A DNA stretch of 40,575 nucleotides from Lentzea aerocolonigenes (GCF_000955955.1 NZ_JYJG01000085.1:1-40575); one strand, 5' to 3'. Numbered from the stretch's first letter, positions 7,288 to 17,136 are shown. Translations and numbers: made by a program. Notes: generated by a model not told the origin, from the sequence alone.

Positions 7288-8826
7288 ATGAGCCTGCGCT
7301 TCTCACTGATGGGTCCGGTACGAGCCTGGCGGAACGACGAGGAGATCGAACTGGGGCCGCGCCAGCAGCGGGCGGTGCTGGCGGCGTTGCTGCTGAACAA
7401 CGGCATCCGGCTGAGCAACGACCAGCTGATCGGCATGGTCTGGGACGACCCGACGCCGAGCGCGGTCATGGCGTTGCGGACGTACACCTACAAGATCCGG
7501 AAGCTGCTGCCCGAGCTGGACCTGAAGTCCCGCAACGGCGGGTACACCCTCAAGGCCGAGATCATCGACGACTGCCGCGGCGAGCCTCTCGAGGGACTCG
7601 ACAGCACCTACTTCGAAGCGCAGCGCACACGCCTCGCCCAGCACCGGCTGAAGTCCCGCGAGGACTGGCTGGAACGCGAGCTCGACATCCTCGAGCTGCA
7701 GAAGCACGTCGCCACCTTCCCGCTGAGGGAACGCCCGCGCGCCCTGCTGATGCACGCTCTCTACCGCGAGGGCAGGCAGGCCGAGGCGCTCGACGAGTAC
7801 CACCAGGCGCGCGCACTCCTCAACGATGAACTCGGCCTGGAACCCGGACCGGAGCTGCGCAAGGTCCACGCCCAGATCCTCAAGGGCGACCTCCACCTCG
7901 AACGCCGCCCGGAACAGCTGCCACCGAGCCTTCCCGACTTCACCGGCCGCACCGCCGAGATCGCGCTGGCACTCCGCACGTTGCCGAAAACCGTTGGCAT
8001 CACCGGGATGCACGGCAGCGGCAAGACGGCGCTCGCCACCCAGATCGCGCACACCGTCAAGCACCACTACCCGGACGGCCAGATCTTCGTCAGATCCAAG
8101 GACGTCGCCAACGAGCTGTTGCGCGCGGTCGGCGTGGAGAACCCCAACGGCGACAAAGCCGCGCTGTGGCGGGACAAGGCGCGTGGCAAGCGGTTCCTGA
8201 TCGTGGTCGACGACGTGCAGGACCCGGCGCAGGTCGCGGAGCTCCACACGCCCGGCAGCGCCATGATCCTCACGAGCCTGCGGCGGTGGAACGAGCTGCC
8301 CGGCGTCACGTGGGTGAAGCTCGCCGGGCTGACCGAGACCGAGGCGCGCGAGTTCCTGCGCGAGGTGCTCGACCCGGCGCGGATCGAGGCCGAGCTCGAC
8401 GCGGCGGACGAGGTGCTGGACCGCGTGTCCCGCATGCCGAACCCGATCCGCGTGCTCGGCGGCAAGCTCACCGGCCGGCCGCACTGGACCGTCGCGATGC
8501 TGCTGGCCCAGATGGAACGGGAGACGCAGCTCGGCAGCGCCATCCCGTCCGACTGCCAGGCCGTGCTGGCTCCGATGATCAAGGCGGAGGAGCGGCTCAG
8601 CGAGGCGGAACTGCACCTGCTGCAGTGCTTCTCCAAGCGGCGGGCCGACGTGATCGACGTGTGCGAGGCCGCGGAGATGGCCGGTGTCGAGGCGGGGGCG
8701 ATCGAGTACGTGCTGGAGTCGCTCGCGGACGTGCACCTGATCGAACCGATGGTGCTCGGCCGCTACCGGCTGCCGCGGTTCGTGCGGATGTACTTCGGGT
8801 GGCGCTCGCCGGTCCTGACCAGCTGA
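7288..8826 (+). CDS. SARP/AfsR-type regulator with NB-ARC ATPase, lacking TPRs
   Basis: A 512-residue DNA-binding regulator. ATG 7288 gives MSLRFSLMGPVRAW, the usual SARP opening; an upstream in-frame GTG at 7267 adds only seven residues. The order is a winged-helix OmpR-like DNA-binding domain (about 5-85), a bacterial transcriptional activator domain BTAD (about 90-215), an NB-ARC/AAA-like ATPase with P-loop GMHGSGKT (Lys246) and Walker-B-like LIVVDDVQ, and a C-terminal winged-helix segment to about 505. Full AfsR-type proteins carry further TPR repeats; these are absent, so this is a mid-length form. SARPs usually activate secondary-metabolite genes. The SDR gene starts 50 bases downstream and a P450 lies near, but no biosynthetic core enzyme is in the window. 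The target is unknown. Confidence 0.88.
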   Translation: MSLRFSLMGPVRAWRNDEEIELGPRQQRAVLAALLLNNGIRLSNDQLIGMVWDDPTPSAVMALRTYTYKIRKLLPELDLKSRNGGYTLKAEIIDDCRGEPLEGLDSTYFEAQRTRLAQHRLKSREDWLERELDILELQKHVATFPLRERPRALLMHALYREGRQAEALDEYHQARALLNDELGLEPGPELRKVHAQILKGDLHLERRPEQLPPSLPDFTGRTAEIALALRTLPKTVGITGMHGSGKTALATQIAHTVKHHYPDGQIFVRSKDVANELLRAVGVENPNGDKAALWRDKARGKRFLIVVDDVQDPAQVAELHTPGSAMILTSLRRWNELPGVTWVKLAGLTETEAREFLREVLDPARIEAELDAADEVLDRVSRMPNPIRVLGGKLTGRPHWTVAMLLAQMERETQLGSAIPSDCQAVLAPMIKAEERLSEAELHLLQCFSKRRADVIDVCEAAEMAGVEAGAIEYVLESLADVHLIEPMVLGRYRLPRFVRMYFGWRSPVLTS

Positions 8827-8876
8827 TTCATTCGGAATTTATGGCCTGACGATGTGCCGGGGCCAGGTTCGTAGAC

Positions 8877-9617
8877 ATGTCAACCAAGGAGCTTGAAGGC
8901 AAGAAGGCACTCGTCACCGGCGCCACGTCGGGCATCGGCCGTTCGATCGCGGTCAAGCTCGCGGAGGCGGGTGCCACCGTCTACCTCACGGGGCGCAGGG
9001 CCGAACTCGGCAAGGAGACCGTCGAGCTGATCGAGCAGGCCGGCGGCACCGGTCACTTCATCGTCTCGGACGTCGCCAGCGTCGACGACGTCCGCAAGCT
9101 GGCCGAGGAGGTCGGCGAGGTCGACGTGCTCGTCAACAACGCGGGCATCTTCCCGTTCTCGCCGACGCCAGAGCAGTCGCTCGACGGCTACCAGCAGGTG
9201 TTCGACGTCAACGTGCGCGGCACCTACTTCCTCACCGCGGCTCTGGCTCCGGCGATGGTCGCGCGGGGCCGCGGCTCGATCGTCAACGTCTCCTCGATCG
9301 CGGCCGTGATCGGCACCCCGGTCGGTTCCGTCTACAACGCCTCCAAGGCCGCGATGGACGCGCTGACCAGGTCGTGGGCCGTCGAGTTCGGCCCGGCGGG
9401 CGTCCGGGTCAACTCGGTGGCGCCCGGCCCGATCCACACCGACGCCGCCGTCGAGGGCGCCGGCGAGATGTTCACCGCGATCACCGAGCTCACCGCGCTC
9501 AAGCGCACCGGTGCGCCCGAGGAGATCGCGGAGGCGGTGCTGTTCCTCGCGTCCGAGAAGTCCAGCTACATCACCGGCTCGGTCATCACGGCCGACGGCG
9601 GTTACGTGGCGAGCTGA
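8877..9617 (+). CDS. SDR-family NAD(P)-dependent oxidoreductase
   Basis: A 246-residue classical short-chain dehydrogenase/reductase. It has the cofactor motif TGATSGIG (residues 15-22), NNAG in the fourth strand, Ser in NVSSIAAV, and the catalytic Tyr153 and Lys157 in YNASK. The Arg-Arg after the second strand (TGRRAEL) suggests NADP(H) preference; this is inference from known cofactor rules. The C-terminal SYITGSVITADGGY is typical of FabG-like members. The substrate cannot be told: 3-oxoacyl reduction or alcohol oxidation are both possible. It starts 50 bases after the SARP gene. Its 3' end overlaps the convergent hydrolase gene by 16 bases. Confidence 0.92.
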   Translation: MSTKELEGKKALVTGATSGIGRSIAVKLAEAGATVYLTGRRAELGKETVELIEQAGGTGHFIVSDVASVDDVRKLAEEVGEVDVLVNNAGIFPFSPTPEQSLDGYQQVFDVNVRGTYFLTAALAPAMVARGRGSIVNVSSIAAVIGTPVGSVYNASKAAMDALTRSWAVEFGPAGVRVNSVAPGPIHTDAAVEGAGEMFTAITELTALKRTGAPEEIAEAVLFLASEKSSYITGSVITADGGYVAS

Positions 9618-10303
9618 GCCAGCAGCGCGGTGATCGACGAGGGCGACTCGACGTGCACGTTGTGGCCCGCGCCGGGGAACTCGACCGGCTCGGGCACCAG
9701 CTCCTTCAGGTGCTCCTGGGGGCTCATCGGGTCGTTCTCGCCGGCCGCCAGCACGATCTCGGCCTCGGCGGCCATGATCAGGCCCGGCATGTCCGGCCTG
9801 CCGACCCCGAACGCCTTCATGTCCAATGAGGGAGTCCAGCCGCCGTCCACTTCGGACACGCCGTGTTGCAACGGCACACCCGCCATCTTGGAGGCGCGCT
9901 CGACGGCTTCTTCTTGTGTGGCGAAGACCTTGCCGGGTTTCGCGGCGAGTGCCGCGGCCTTCTCCAGCTCCTCGTCGGTCCACTGCACCTTGATCCCGAC
10001 GCCGACGCAGGTCGTGACCTTCACGCCGAACCAGCCGCTCGCCAGCGCCAGCCCGACGACGCCGCCGAGAGAGTGGCCGACGACCGTGACGGGTTCGCGC
10101 GGGATGACGTCGGCGATGGCGGCCGCGAGCGAACCGAACGAGTAGCGCTCGATGGGCGCGCTGCGGCCGTGACCGGGCAGATCCGGCACGAGCCAGCTGC
10201 CGTGCCACTCGCCGACGACGTCCTGCCACACCTCGCCGGTCGCGCCCAGCCCGTGCAGCAGCACCAGCAGCGGCCCGTTCCCACCTCGTTCGACATGGAG
10301 CAC
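9602..10303 (-). CDS. Alpha/beta-hydrolase
   Basis: A 233-residue alpha/beta-hydrolase-fold enzyme of unknown substrate. The oxyanion-hole motif LLHGLG lies near residue 15, the nucleophile elbow is GHSLGG with Ser78, and the catalytic His214 is in GAGHNVHVE. The acid is probably the Asp in AGENDPMSP. I chose GTG 10303, which starts just before the first strand (LHVERGGNGPLLVLLHG). A longer open frame to 10420 crosses the P450 start and has no sign of real coding. The gene is head-to-head with the P450 (16 bases between starts) and overlaps the SDR gene tail-to-tail by 16 bases. Confidence 0.82.
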   Translation of the reverse strand: MLHVERGGNGPLLVLLHGLGATGEVWQDVVGEWHGSWLVPDLPGHGRSAPIERYSFGSLAAAIADVIPREPVTVVGHSLGGVVGLALASGWFGVKVTTCVGVGIKVQWTDEELEKAAALAAKPGKVFATQEEAVERASKMAGVPLQHGVSEVDGGWTPSLDMKAFGVGRPDMPGLIMAAEAEIVLAAGENDPMSPQEHLKELVPEPVEFPGAGHNVHVESPSSITALLAQLAT

Positions 10304-10319
10304 GTCAGAATCCTGTTCT

Positions 10320-11540
10320 ATGCGAACCGATGCCGAGCTGATCGTCGACCCGGACACGTATACCTCGGGTGTCCCGCACGACGCACTCACCCGGCTGCGC
10401 GAAAAGAACGTCGTGCGCATCGACGACTTCTGGGCGGTCTTCCGCCACGCCGACGTCCGGACGGTGCTCCGTTCGCCTCACACCTTCTCATCACACCGCG
10501 GCGCCACGCAGATCCGCGACCCGCAGCCGGCCGACCTGGCGTACGTGCAACGCATGATGCTCAACCAGGACCCGCCCGAGCACACGCGGCTGCGACGAAT
10601 GCTGACCAGCGCTTTCACGCCACGCGCGGTCGCTCGCCTCGAAGACGGCATCCGCGCGAACGCCCGCGAGATCATCGCCAACCCGTCCGGCGACTTCGCG
10701 CACGACGTGGCCGACCTGCCGTTGCTGACGCTGGCCGACGTCTTCGGCGTGCCCCGGCAGGACCGCGCGTTGCTCTACGACTGGAGCAACCGCGTGATCG
10801 GCTTCCAGGACGCGGAGTACGCGTTGTCGTCCAGCGACACCACCGGCATGACCGAGATGGCTCTGCAGGCATTGGAGCTGCGTCCTTCCGATGGCCGTGA
10901 CCCGCGCGCACGTGACGGCATGCCTGATCTCTACGCCTACGCGCACGCGCTCGGTGAGCACAAGCGGAAGTATCCGACCGACGACGTCGTCAGCAACCTC
11001 ATGCGGGAGGACATCACGGTCGAGGAGTTCGAGAACCTCTTCTGGCTGTTCTCCGTGGCAGGTAACGAAACCCTGCGCAACGGCATCCCCGGCGGCATGA
11101 TCGCATTGCTCGAACACCCCGACCAGTACGAGCGGCTGCGTGCCGACCGAACGCTGCTCGGCACCGCCGTCGAGGAGATGCTGCGGTGGTGGACGCCGGT
11201 GATGCACTTCCGCCGCACGGCCGTCCAGGACACCGAGCTGAGCGGGCAGCAGATCAAGGCGGGGGACAAGGTCGTCGTCTGGTTCTCGTCGGCCAACCGC
11301 GACGAACGGGTGTTCACGGATCCGGCGAGGTTCGACATCGGCCGGCGCGAGGCGGACCACCTGAGCTTCGGGCACGGGCCGCACTTCTGTCTCGGTGCGC
11401 AGCTGGCTCGGGCGCAGCTGCGGGCGATCTTCGACGCGGTGCTGGACCTGCCGGGCAGACTGCGGCTCGACGGCGAGATCAGCCGATTGAGGTCGAACTT
11501 CCAGAACGGCGTCAAGCACCTTCCGGTTCGTCTAGCCTGA
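10320..11540 (+). CDS. Cytochrome P450 monooxygenase
   Basis: A 406-residue soluble bacterial P450. The I-helix oxygen-binding motif is AGNET, the K-helix ExxR is Glu286-Arg289 (EMLR), and the haem-binding loop is FGHGPHFCLG with thiolate Cys357. The sequence around the K helix (RWWTPVMHFRRTA), the VVWFSSANRDERVF strand and the FDIGR meander resemble the CYP124/CYP125/CYP142-like group that hydroxylates lipids and sterols. That subgroup assignment is by eye and tentative. It would need a ferredoxin and a reductase, neither of which is in this window. It is divergent from the hydrolase and 37 bases upstream of a lipoprotein gene. Confidence 0.93.
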   Translation: MRTDAELIVDPDTYTSGVPHDALTRLREKNVVRIDDFWAVFRHADVRTVLRSPHTFSSHRGATQIRDPQPADLAYVQRMMLNQDPPEHTRLRRMLTSAFTPRAVARLEDGIRANAREIIANPSGDFAHDVADLPLLTLADVFGVPRQDRALLYDWSNRVIGFQDAEYALSSSDTTGMTEMALQALELRPSDGRDPRARDGMPDLYAYAHALGEHKRKYPTDDVVSNLMREDITVEEFENLFWLFSVAGNETLRNGIPGGMIALLEHPDQYERLRADRTLLGTAVEEMLRWWTPVMHFRRTAVQDTELSGQQIKAGDKVVVWFSSANRDERVFTDPARFDIGRREADHLSFGHGPHFCLGAQLARAQLRAIFDAVLDLPGRLRLDGEISRLRSNFQNGVKHLPVRLA

Positions 11541-11577
11541 GCGCGCTACTCGCACAGCGTCCTGGGGGACTGAAGTC

Positions 11578-12246
11578 ATGCGTCATGCCATTACGCTCGT
11601 TTCCGTCGGGCTGTTCGCGCTCGCCGGCTGCAGCCAGCCAGTCGCGGCGCCCGCACCCGCAACCACCACAACCACCACGACGACGACGACTGCGCCGCCG
11701 AAGCTGAGCGCCGCCGAGGTGGAGGGAAAGATCGACCAGGCGGTCGCGGCCACGACGTTCGAGGCGCTGGGCGGAACACTGCGCAGCGGCCCCGACAAGT
11801 ACGTCAAGACGCAGCTGCTGACGGTGACCTGCGGAGGCGAACTGCCGTCCAACCGCCTGATCACCAAGGAAAGCGGTGTGCAGTGGGGCGTCACGGGGTC
11901 TCTCGTCAAGAGCAGCTTCGTGCACTACGACGACATCAAGGCCAGCGAGATCTTCGAGAGCCTGCGCAAGCTCACCTCGTGCGGCACGTACGTCGAGACC
12001 TGGTCGAAGGACCAGGCGACGGTGACCGTCAACGGAGAAGTCCCCCTGCCCAAGGCCGCGGAGGCTGACGGGCAGTTCTCGTGGTGCGAGACGGTGTCGC
12101 CGACGTTCGCCCGGTGCTATGCCGTGCTGTCGCGTGGTGCTTTCGCCGCTTCCGTGCAGGTCGCCACGGGCAGCGCGGACCAGGGGAAGGCAGCGCTCGG
12201 CGATGTTGTGCCGGTCGTCGCGAAGGCTCTTGCGACCGTCGGGTGA
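11578..12246 (+). CDS. Thr-linker lipoprotein of unknown function
   Basis: A 222-residue secreted lipoprotein. The signal peptide ends in the lipobox LAGC (lipidated Cys18). A ten-Thr run (about residues 29-38) and a short Pro/Ala stretch form a spacer that would lift the domain off the membrane. The folded part (about 43-222) contains four Cys residues (in VTCGGEL, LTSCGTY, SWCETV and ARCYAV) that could form two disulfides. I recognise no family. Many pseudonocardial lipoproteins of the DUF3558/sensor type have this layout, but I cannot confirm membership. It starts 37 bases after the P450 stop and may share its transcript. Confidence 0.75.
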   Translation: MRHAITLVSVGLFALAGCSQPVAAPAPATTTTTTTTTTAPPKLSAAEVEGKIDQAVAATTFEALGGTLRSGPDKYVKTQLLTVTCGGELPSNRLITKESGVQWGVTGSLVKSSFVHYDDIKASEIFESLRKLTSCGTYVETWSKDQATVTVNGEVPLPKAAEADGQFSWCETVSPTFARCYAVLSRGAFAASVQVATGSADQGKAALGDVVPVVAKALATVG

Positions 12247-12348
12247 GAGTCGATCTACGGAGTGATCGACGTGACCAGCGCTGTCGTGACCACCAAACAA
12301 GCCTTCACGGGAGGCGAATGCGTGGGCGGCGAATTCACCTACTGACTG

Positions 12349-13245
12349 GTGTGTGTTGTGGCGATTGAGCAGCTGCCCGATTCGGGGTGGCCGACCACCG
12401 AAACTTCCCCGCTGCTGTTGATGCTGTTCAGCCCGGAGGAACTGGCGGAGAAGTTCGGGCTCGTCTTCGCCGATGACCTGGACGACCTCGGTCCGCTGAG
12501 GATCGCCGTGGTGAGGGCGTCATTCGGGACCGCGGGCTTGGTCAGATACGTCGACGCGCCGTTCGAAGGAACGACCGTTTTCGTCGACTCGGCCGCTGAT
12601 CTCGAACTCGCTCATCGCGCGGTGGTCAGCGAGTTCGGTTTGTCGAGCCTGGACCTCGGCTGGGCGATACGTTCCGCTGGTCTTCTGGACGTTGTGCGGG
12701 ACAACGCGCGCCTGAAGGAACTGCTCGCGGTTTCCTTCGAGTTCGACGTCGCACGCACCGAGAGCGAAGGGGCCGCAGCGATCGATTGCGGGCTCTCGCT
12801 CCAGCTGCTGGCAGGCGACCCCGCGGGAGGACGGTTCTACCTGTGTGGCGAGACGGGGTTGGAGGGGCCGATCCTCTACGCCAGTTCGGAGGGGCAGGCG
12901 GGCCTCATCGCGGACAGCTTGCGTGAAGCCCTCGAACTGGTGGTCGGACTGCCGTACTGGCGGGACTGCCTCACTTACGCCGGTGGGGGCCGCCTTGACG
13001 TGATGGCGGATGCCATGCGGCACCTGCAGGCCGAGCACGACAACTCCGCACTGCCCTCGCTGCAGGCGCAGGTCTCGGAGCTCCTCTGCGTCGACCTCCC
13101 CGCGCCGGAGATCCCGCTGGCCCGCTTGCACGCTGCCGGCCTTCGGTCTGAGCCTGGGTTCGTCTTCCGTGACGAAACCGGGGAGTACGAAGGGCTCTTC
13201 GGGTCGTTCCACCCTGACCGGAATCCGCGTTGGAGTCGTGGCTGA
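12349..13245 (+). CDS. Conserved actinobacterial protein, function unknown
   Basis: A 298-residue soluble protein without a signal or membrane helix. The start is uncertain: GTG 12349 and GTG 12358 are both possible and neither has a good ribosome-binding site. A well-ordered C-terminal half carries ILYASSEGQAGLIADSL, then VVGLPYWRDCLTY, and ends with DETGEYEGLFGSF. I recall this block from large families of actinobacterial proteins of unknown function, sometimes loosely called SMI1/KNR4-like. That would place it near the SUKH immunity superfamily, but I cannot verify the link. It sits between a lipoprotein gene and enolase, with about 100 and 164 bases on either side and no obvious partner toxin. 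Confidence 0.65.
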   Translation: MCVVAIEQLPDSGWPTTETSPLLLMLFSPEELAEKFGLVFADDLDDLGPLRIAVVRASFGTAGLVRYVDAPFEGTTVFVDSAADLELAHRAVVSEFGLSSLDLGWAIRSAGLLDVVRDNARLKELLAVSFEFDVARTESEGAAAIDCGLSLQLLAGDPAGGRFYLCGETGLEGPILYASSEGQAGLIADSLREALELVVGLPYWRDCLTYAGGGRLDVMADAMRHLQAEHDNSALPSLQAQVSELLCVDLPAPEIPLARLHAAGLRSEPGFVFRDETGEYEGLFGSFHPDRNPRWSRG

Positions 13246-13331
13246 CGGCAGTCGAGCCACGGGAGATGGGCAGAGCGGCGCCCGTCTGGCACGATTCAGA
13301 CGACCAGAGCTGGCGGCCCACTGTGATCTGA

Positions 13332-14696
<1,365 letters not shown>

Positions 14697-14708
14697 GAAG
14701 CTTCAGCC

Positions 14709-15203
14709 ATGGCCGAGCGCGCGCGTCGTCCCCGCCGCCCCCGCGAAGAGCGGGAGGCGCGGCCCGCGCGCGTGCGCAAGCCACCTCGTCCGAAGGCGCC
14801 GTCGCGTCGTGGTGACGGCACGGGCGGCGCGTTCGGCATGACCGGTACGCGGCGGGCCGCGATGTTCGCGATGGTGCTCTGTGCACTGGCGTTGAGCGTC
14901 GCGGTCCCGTTGCGGACCTACCTGTCCCAGCGCGACGACCTGCGGGACGTGGGAGCCGAGCAGCAGAAGCTGCGGGAGCAGGTGGCCGCGCTGGAGCAGC
15001 GCAAGGCGCAGTTGAACGACCCGGCGTACGTCGAGATCGAGGCGCGCAAACGGTTGCACTGGGTGCGGCCGGGCGAGACCCCGTACATCGTCCAGTTGCC
15101 GGGCGACGAGAAGCGAAACACTGAATCGGAGAGGCCGTCGGGCAAGCCCGCGGCACAAAGGTCTTGGTACGAGGAACTGTGGGAATCGGTGACGCACAAG
15201 TAA
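14709..15203 (+). CDS. divIC: DivIC/FtsB-family septum formation initiator
   Basis: A 164-residue bitopic division protein. Residues 1-45 are a strongly basic Arg/Pro/Lys-rich cytoplasmic tail. A single membrane helix spans about 50-70 (AAMFAMVLCALALSVAVP). An extracytoplasmic coiled coil (about 74-103: RDDLRDVGAEQQKLREQVA, then LEQRKAQL) follows. The conserved DivIC/FtsB end YVEIEARKRLHWVRPGETPY is next, then a polar tail. The protein acts with FtsQ/FtsL-type partners at the divisome. The long basic N-terminus is usual in actinobacteria. It lies directly after eno and its 3' end overlaps the DUF501 gene by 25 bases. Confidence 0.9.
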   Translation: MAERARRPRRPREEREARPARVRKPPRPKAPSRRGDGTGGAFGMTGTRRAAMFAMVLCALALSVAVPLRTYLSQRDDLRDVGAEQQKLREQVAALEQRKAQLNDPAYVEIEARKRLHWVRPGETPYIVQLPGDEKRNTESERPSGKPAAQRSWYEELWESVTHK

Positions 15204-15682
15204 GTGCTGCTGACCTGGAAACGGTCGCGAAGCAGCTCGGCCGCACGCCGCGCGGGACACGTGCGATCGCCTCGCGGTGCCCCAGCGGGCACCCGAACGT
15301 CGTGCAGACCGCCCCGCGGCTGCCCGACGGGACGCCGTTCCCGACGCTCTACTACCTGACCTGCCCGAAGCTGAACTCGCTGGTCAGCACGCTGGAGGGC
15401 GGCGGGCTGATGAAGGAGCAGCAGGACCGGCTGGCTGAGGATCCCGAGCTCGCCGCGGCCTACCTGCGCGCACACGAGGCGTACCTCGCGGAGAGGGACG
15501 CCATCGAGTCGTTGGGCACGCAAGTCACCGCGGGCGGCATGCCGAGCAGAGTTAAGTGCCTTCACGTGCACGTCGCTCATGCCCTCGCGAAGGGCCCCGG
15601 GGTCAATCCCATGGGCGACGAGGCCCTGGCACTCTTGACCGGGCAGGGCCTGTGGCCGACGGGTGAATGTTCGGCGAGTTAA
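15179..15682 (+). CDS. DUF501 family protein
   Basis: A 167-residue conserved actinobacterial protein of unknown function. The DUF501 hallmarks are visible: RCPSGHPNVVQTAPRLPDG, then FPTLYYLTCPKLNSLVSTLE (in the first half) and SRVKCLHVHVAHALAKGPGVNPMGDEAL (in the second). The Cys and His residues in these blocks (CP.GHP, CPKL, KCLH.H..H) could bind a metal, but that is only a suggestion. The start is uncertain: GTG 15179 lies three bases after GAGGA and overlaps divIC, and TTG 15164 is an alternative. In related genomes this gene is normally followed closely by Ppx/GppA. Here Ppx/GppA lies about 14.5 kb away. Confidence 0.85.
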   Translation: MGIGDAQVSAADLETVAKQLGRTPRGTRAIASRCPSGHPNVVQTAPRLPDGTPFPTLYYLTCPKLNSLVSTLEGGGLMKEQQDRLAEDPELAAAYLRAHEAYLAERDAIESLGTQVTAGGMPSRVKCLHVHVAHALAKGPGVNPMGDEALALLTGQGLWPTGECSAS

Positions 15683-15706
15683 CAGTCAACGGAACCGAAC
15701 AGACGC

Positions 15707-15734
15707 TTCACTCCGTCTTGGGTACACCTAGGCT
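15707..15734 (+). promoter_or_regulatory. Possible SigA-type promoter for the second transglycosylase
   Basis: TTCACT (15707-15712) and TAGGCT (15729-15734) are separated by 16 bases. They resemble actinobacterial -35 (TTGACA-like) and -10 (TANNNT) elements. The promoter would fire about 90 bases upstream of the transglycosylase start. Only the -10 is a good match. Confidence 0.3.
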
Positions 15735-15828
15735 CTGGAGTGGGGCAGGGTGGAACGGGTCAGCGGATGGGGGCGGCGCCGTAACTGCCGGGCGGCGCGC
15801 CGCGATGACGCACGAGAGGTGAGTATTC

Positions 15829-17136
15829 GTGGCAATGGCAAAACTGCGTGGTCCGCAGCGGCTGTCCCCCAGGCAAAAGGGGTTCGCCGTCGCCGCGCTG
15901 GCCGCCATGCTCGCGCCCACCATGATCGTCGGCACCAAACTGGTCGACTGGGTCAACCTCTCGAAGCACAACGACATCGCTGTCAGCCTCGGCCCGGCCG
16001 ACGTCTACGGAGCCCTCCGCTTCGACCCGGCAGCCCTCGGCGCGACCGGCCGCCTGCCGCTCTCCGACGAGCTGAGCGCGGCCCTGCTCGCCGACCTCGA
16101 GGACGGCAAGCTCGACGACCTCGACAACGACCCCGGCGACGTCATCGACGAGTTCCCGGGCAACTACGACATCCCCGGCGTCGTCTTCGAGGCCTACCTC
16201 CGCGCCGAGGACAAGATGGCCGAGCTCGTCCCGGGCTGCAAGCTCGACTGGGCCCTGCTCGCCGGCATCGGCAAGATCGAGTCCAACCACGCCAACAACG
16301 GCCGTGTGAACGCCGTCGGCGACGCCACCCCCAAGATCCTCGGCCCGGTCCTGAACGGCTCCCTCAACGTGAGGGCCGTCCACGACACCGACGGCGGCCG
16401 CCTCGACGGCGACAGCACCTGGGACCGCGCGGTGGGCCCGATGCAGTTCATCCCCAGCACGTGGGCGAGCTTCGGCGCCGACGGCAACGAAGACGGCAGC
16501 GTCAACCCGAACAACGTCTACGACGCCGCCCTGGGCGCCGGCCGCTACCTCTGCGCGGGCGGCGGCGACATGACGAAGCAGGAAGACCGCGCCAAGGCCG
16601 TCTTCCGCTACAACAACGACACGAAGTACGTCCAGACGGTCCTCAAGTGGGCCCAGGAGTACAGCCAGAACGTCAACGCCCTCCCGTCGCTGCCGGCCAA
16701 CGGCAACAACGTGCAGAACCCGCAGCCGGGCAACAACAACCCGGGCTCCAACGACCCCGGCACGCAGAACCCCGGCAACAACAACCCGGGCGGCACGACC
16801 ACCACCACGACGACGACGACCACGACGCCGCCGAACTGCCCGACGACGACCACCTCGACGTCGACCACCACGTCGACCTCGGCCCCGACGTCCACCTCGT
16901 CCTCGTGCCCGACGACCTCCACGACGACGTCGACCACCACGACGACAACGACCACCACGACCACGACGACGACCACCACGTCCTCGAAGCCGGCCGACCC
17001 GCCGCAGTCGACGGGTGGCACCTCGCAGTCGACCGGTGGCACGTCGCAGCAGTCCAGCACGTCGTCGACCGAGAAGTCGTCGACGGACGCGAACAGCGCG
17101 ACGCCGAGCAGCCTGGTCACGATCACGCCCAGCTAG
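15829..17136 (+). CDS. Secreted lytic transglycosylase with long Thr/Ser-rich tail
   Basis: A 435-residue cell-wall enzyme. GTG 15829 (or ATG 15835) is followed by a basic segment and a hydrophobic helix at about residues 21-40 that acts as signal or anchor. The catalytic domain covers about 118-285. GIGKIESNHA holds the likely catalytic Glu151, and GRLDGDSTWDRAVGPMQFIP and AALGAGRYLCAGGG match the paralogue at 160-969. From about residue 290 the chain is disordered: NNPGS/NPG repeats, Thr and Ser runs (16798-16985), two isolated Cys (NCPTTTT, SCPTTST) and a repeated STGGTSQ. No LPXTG motif is seen. The tail may span or bind the wall. The gene is the first of the material lying between DUF501 and Ppx. 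Confidence 0.88.
   Translation: MAMAKLRGPQRLSPRQKGFAVAALAAMLAPTMIVGTKLVDWVNLSKHNDIAVSLGPADVYGALRFDPAALGATGRLPLSDELSAALLADLEDGKLDDLDNDPGDVIDEFPGNYDIPGVVFEAYLRAEDKMAELVPGCKLDWALLAGIGKIESNHANNGRVNAVGDATPKILGPVLNGSLNVRAVHDTDGGRLDGDSTWDRAVGPMQFIPSTWASFGADGNEDGSVNPNNVYDAALGAGRYLCAGGGDMTKQEDRAKAVFRYNNDTKYVQTVLKWAQEYSQNVNALPSLPANGNNVQNPQPGNNNPGSNDPGTQNPGNNNPGGTTTTTTTTTTTPPNCPTTTTSTSTTTSTSAPTSTSSSCPTTSTTTSTTTTTTTTTTTTTTTTSSKPADPPQSTGGTSQSTGGTSQQSSTSSTEKSSTDANSATPSSLVTITPS
16798..16985 (+). repeat. ACC/ACG-rich low-complexity tract coding the Thr tail
   Basis: Near-continuous ACC, ACG and TCG codons encode runs of up to about 16 Thr, broken by two Cys-Pro islands. The mixing of synonymous Thr codons argues for selection at protein level rather than recent slippage of one triplet. 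Such a tract is prone to length change and assembly error. Confidence 0.8.

Noticed and set aside
13283..13302. CGTCTG and CAGACG as a terminator before enolase.
   Set aside because: The stem has only 6 bp with an 8-base loop and no T-tract, which is too weak to assert.
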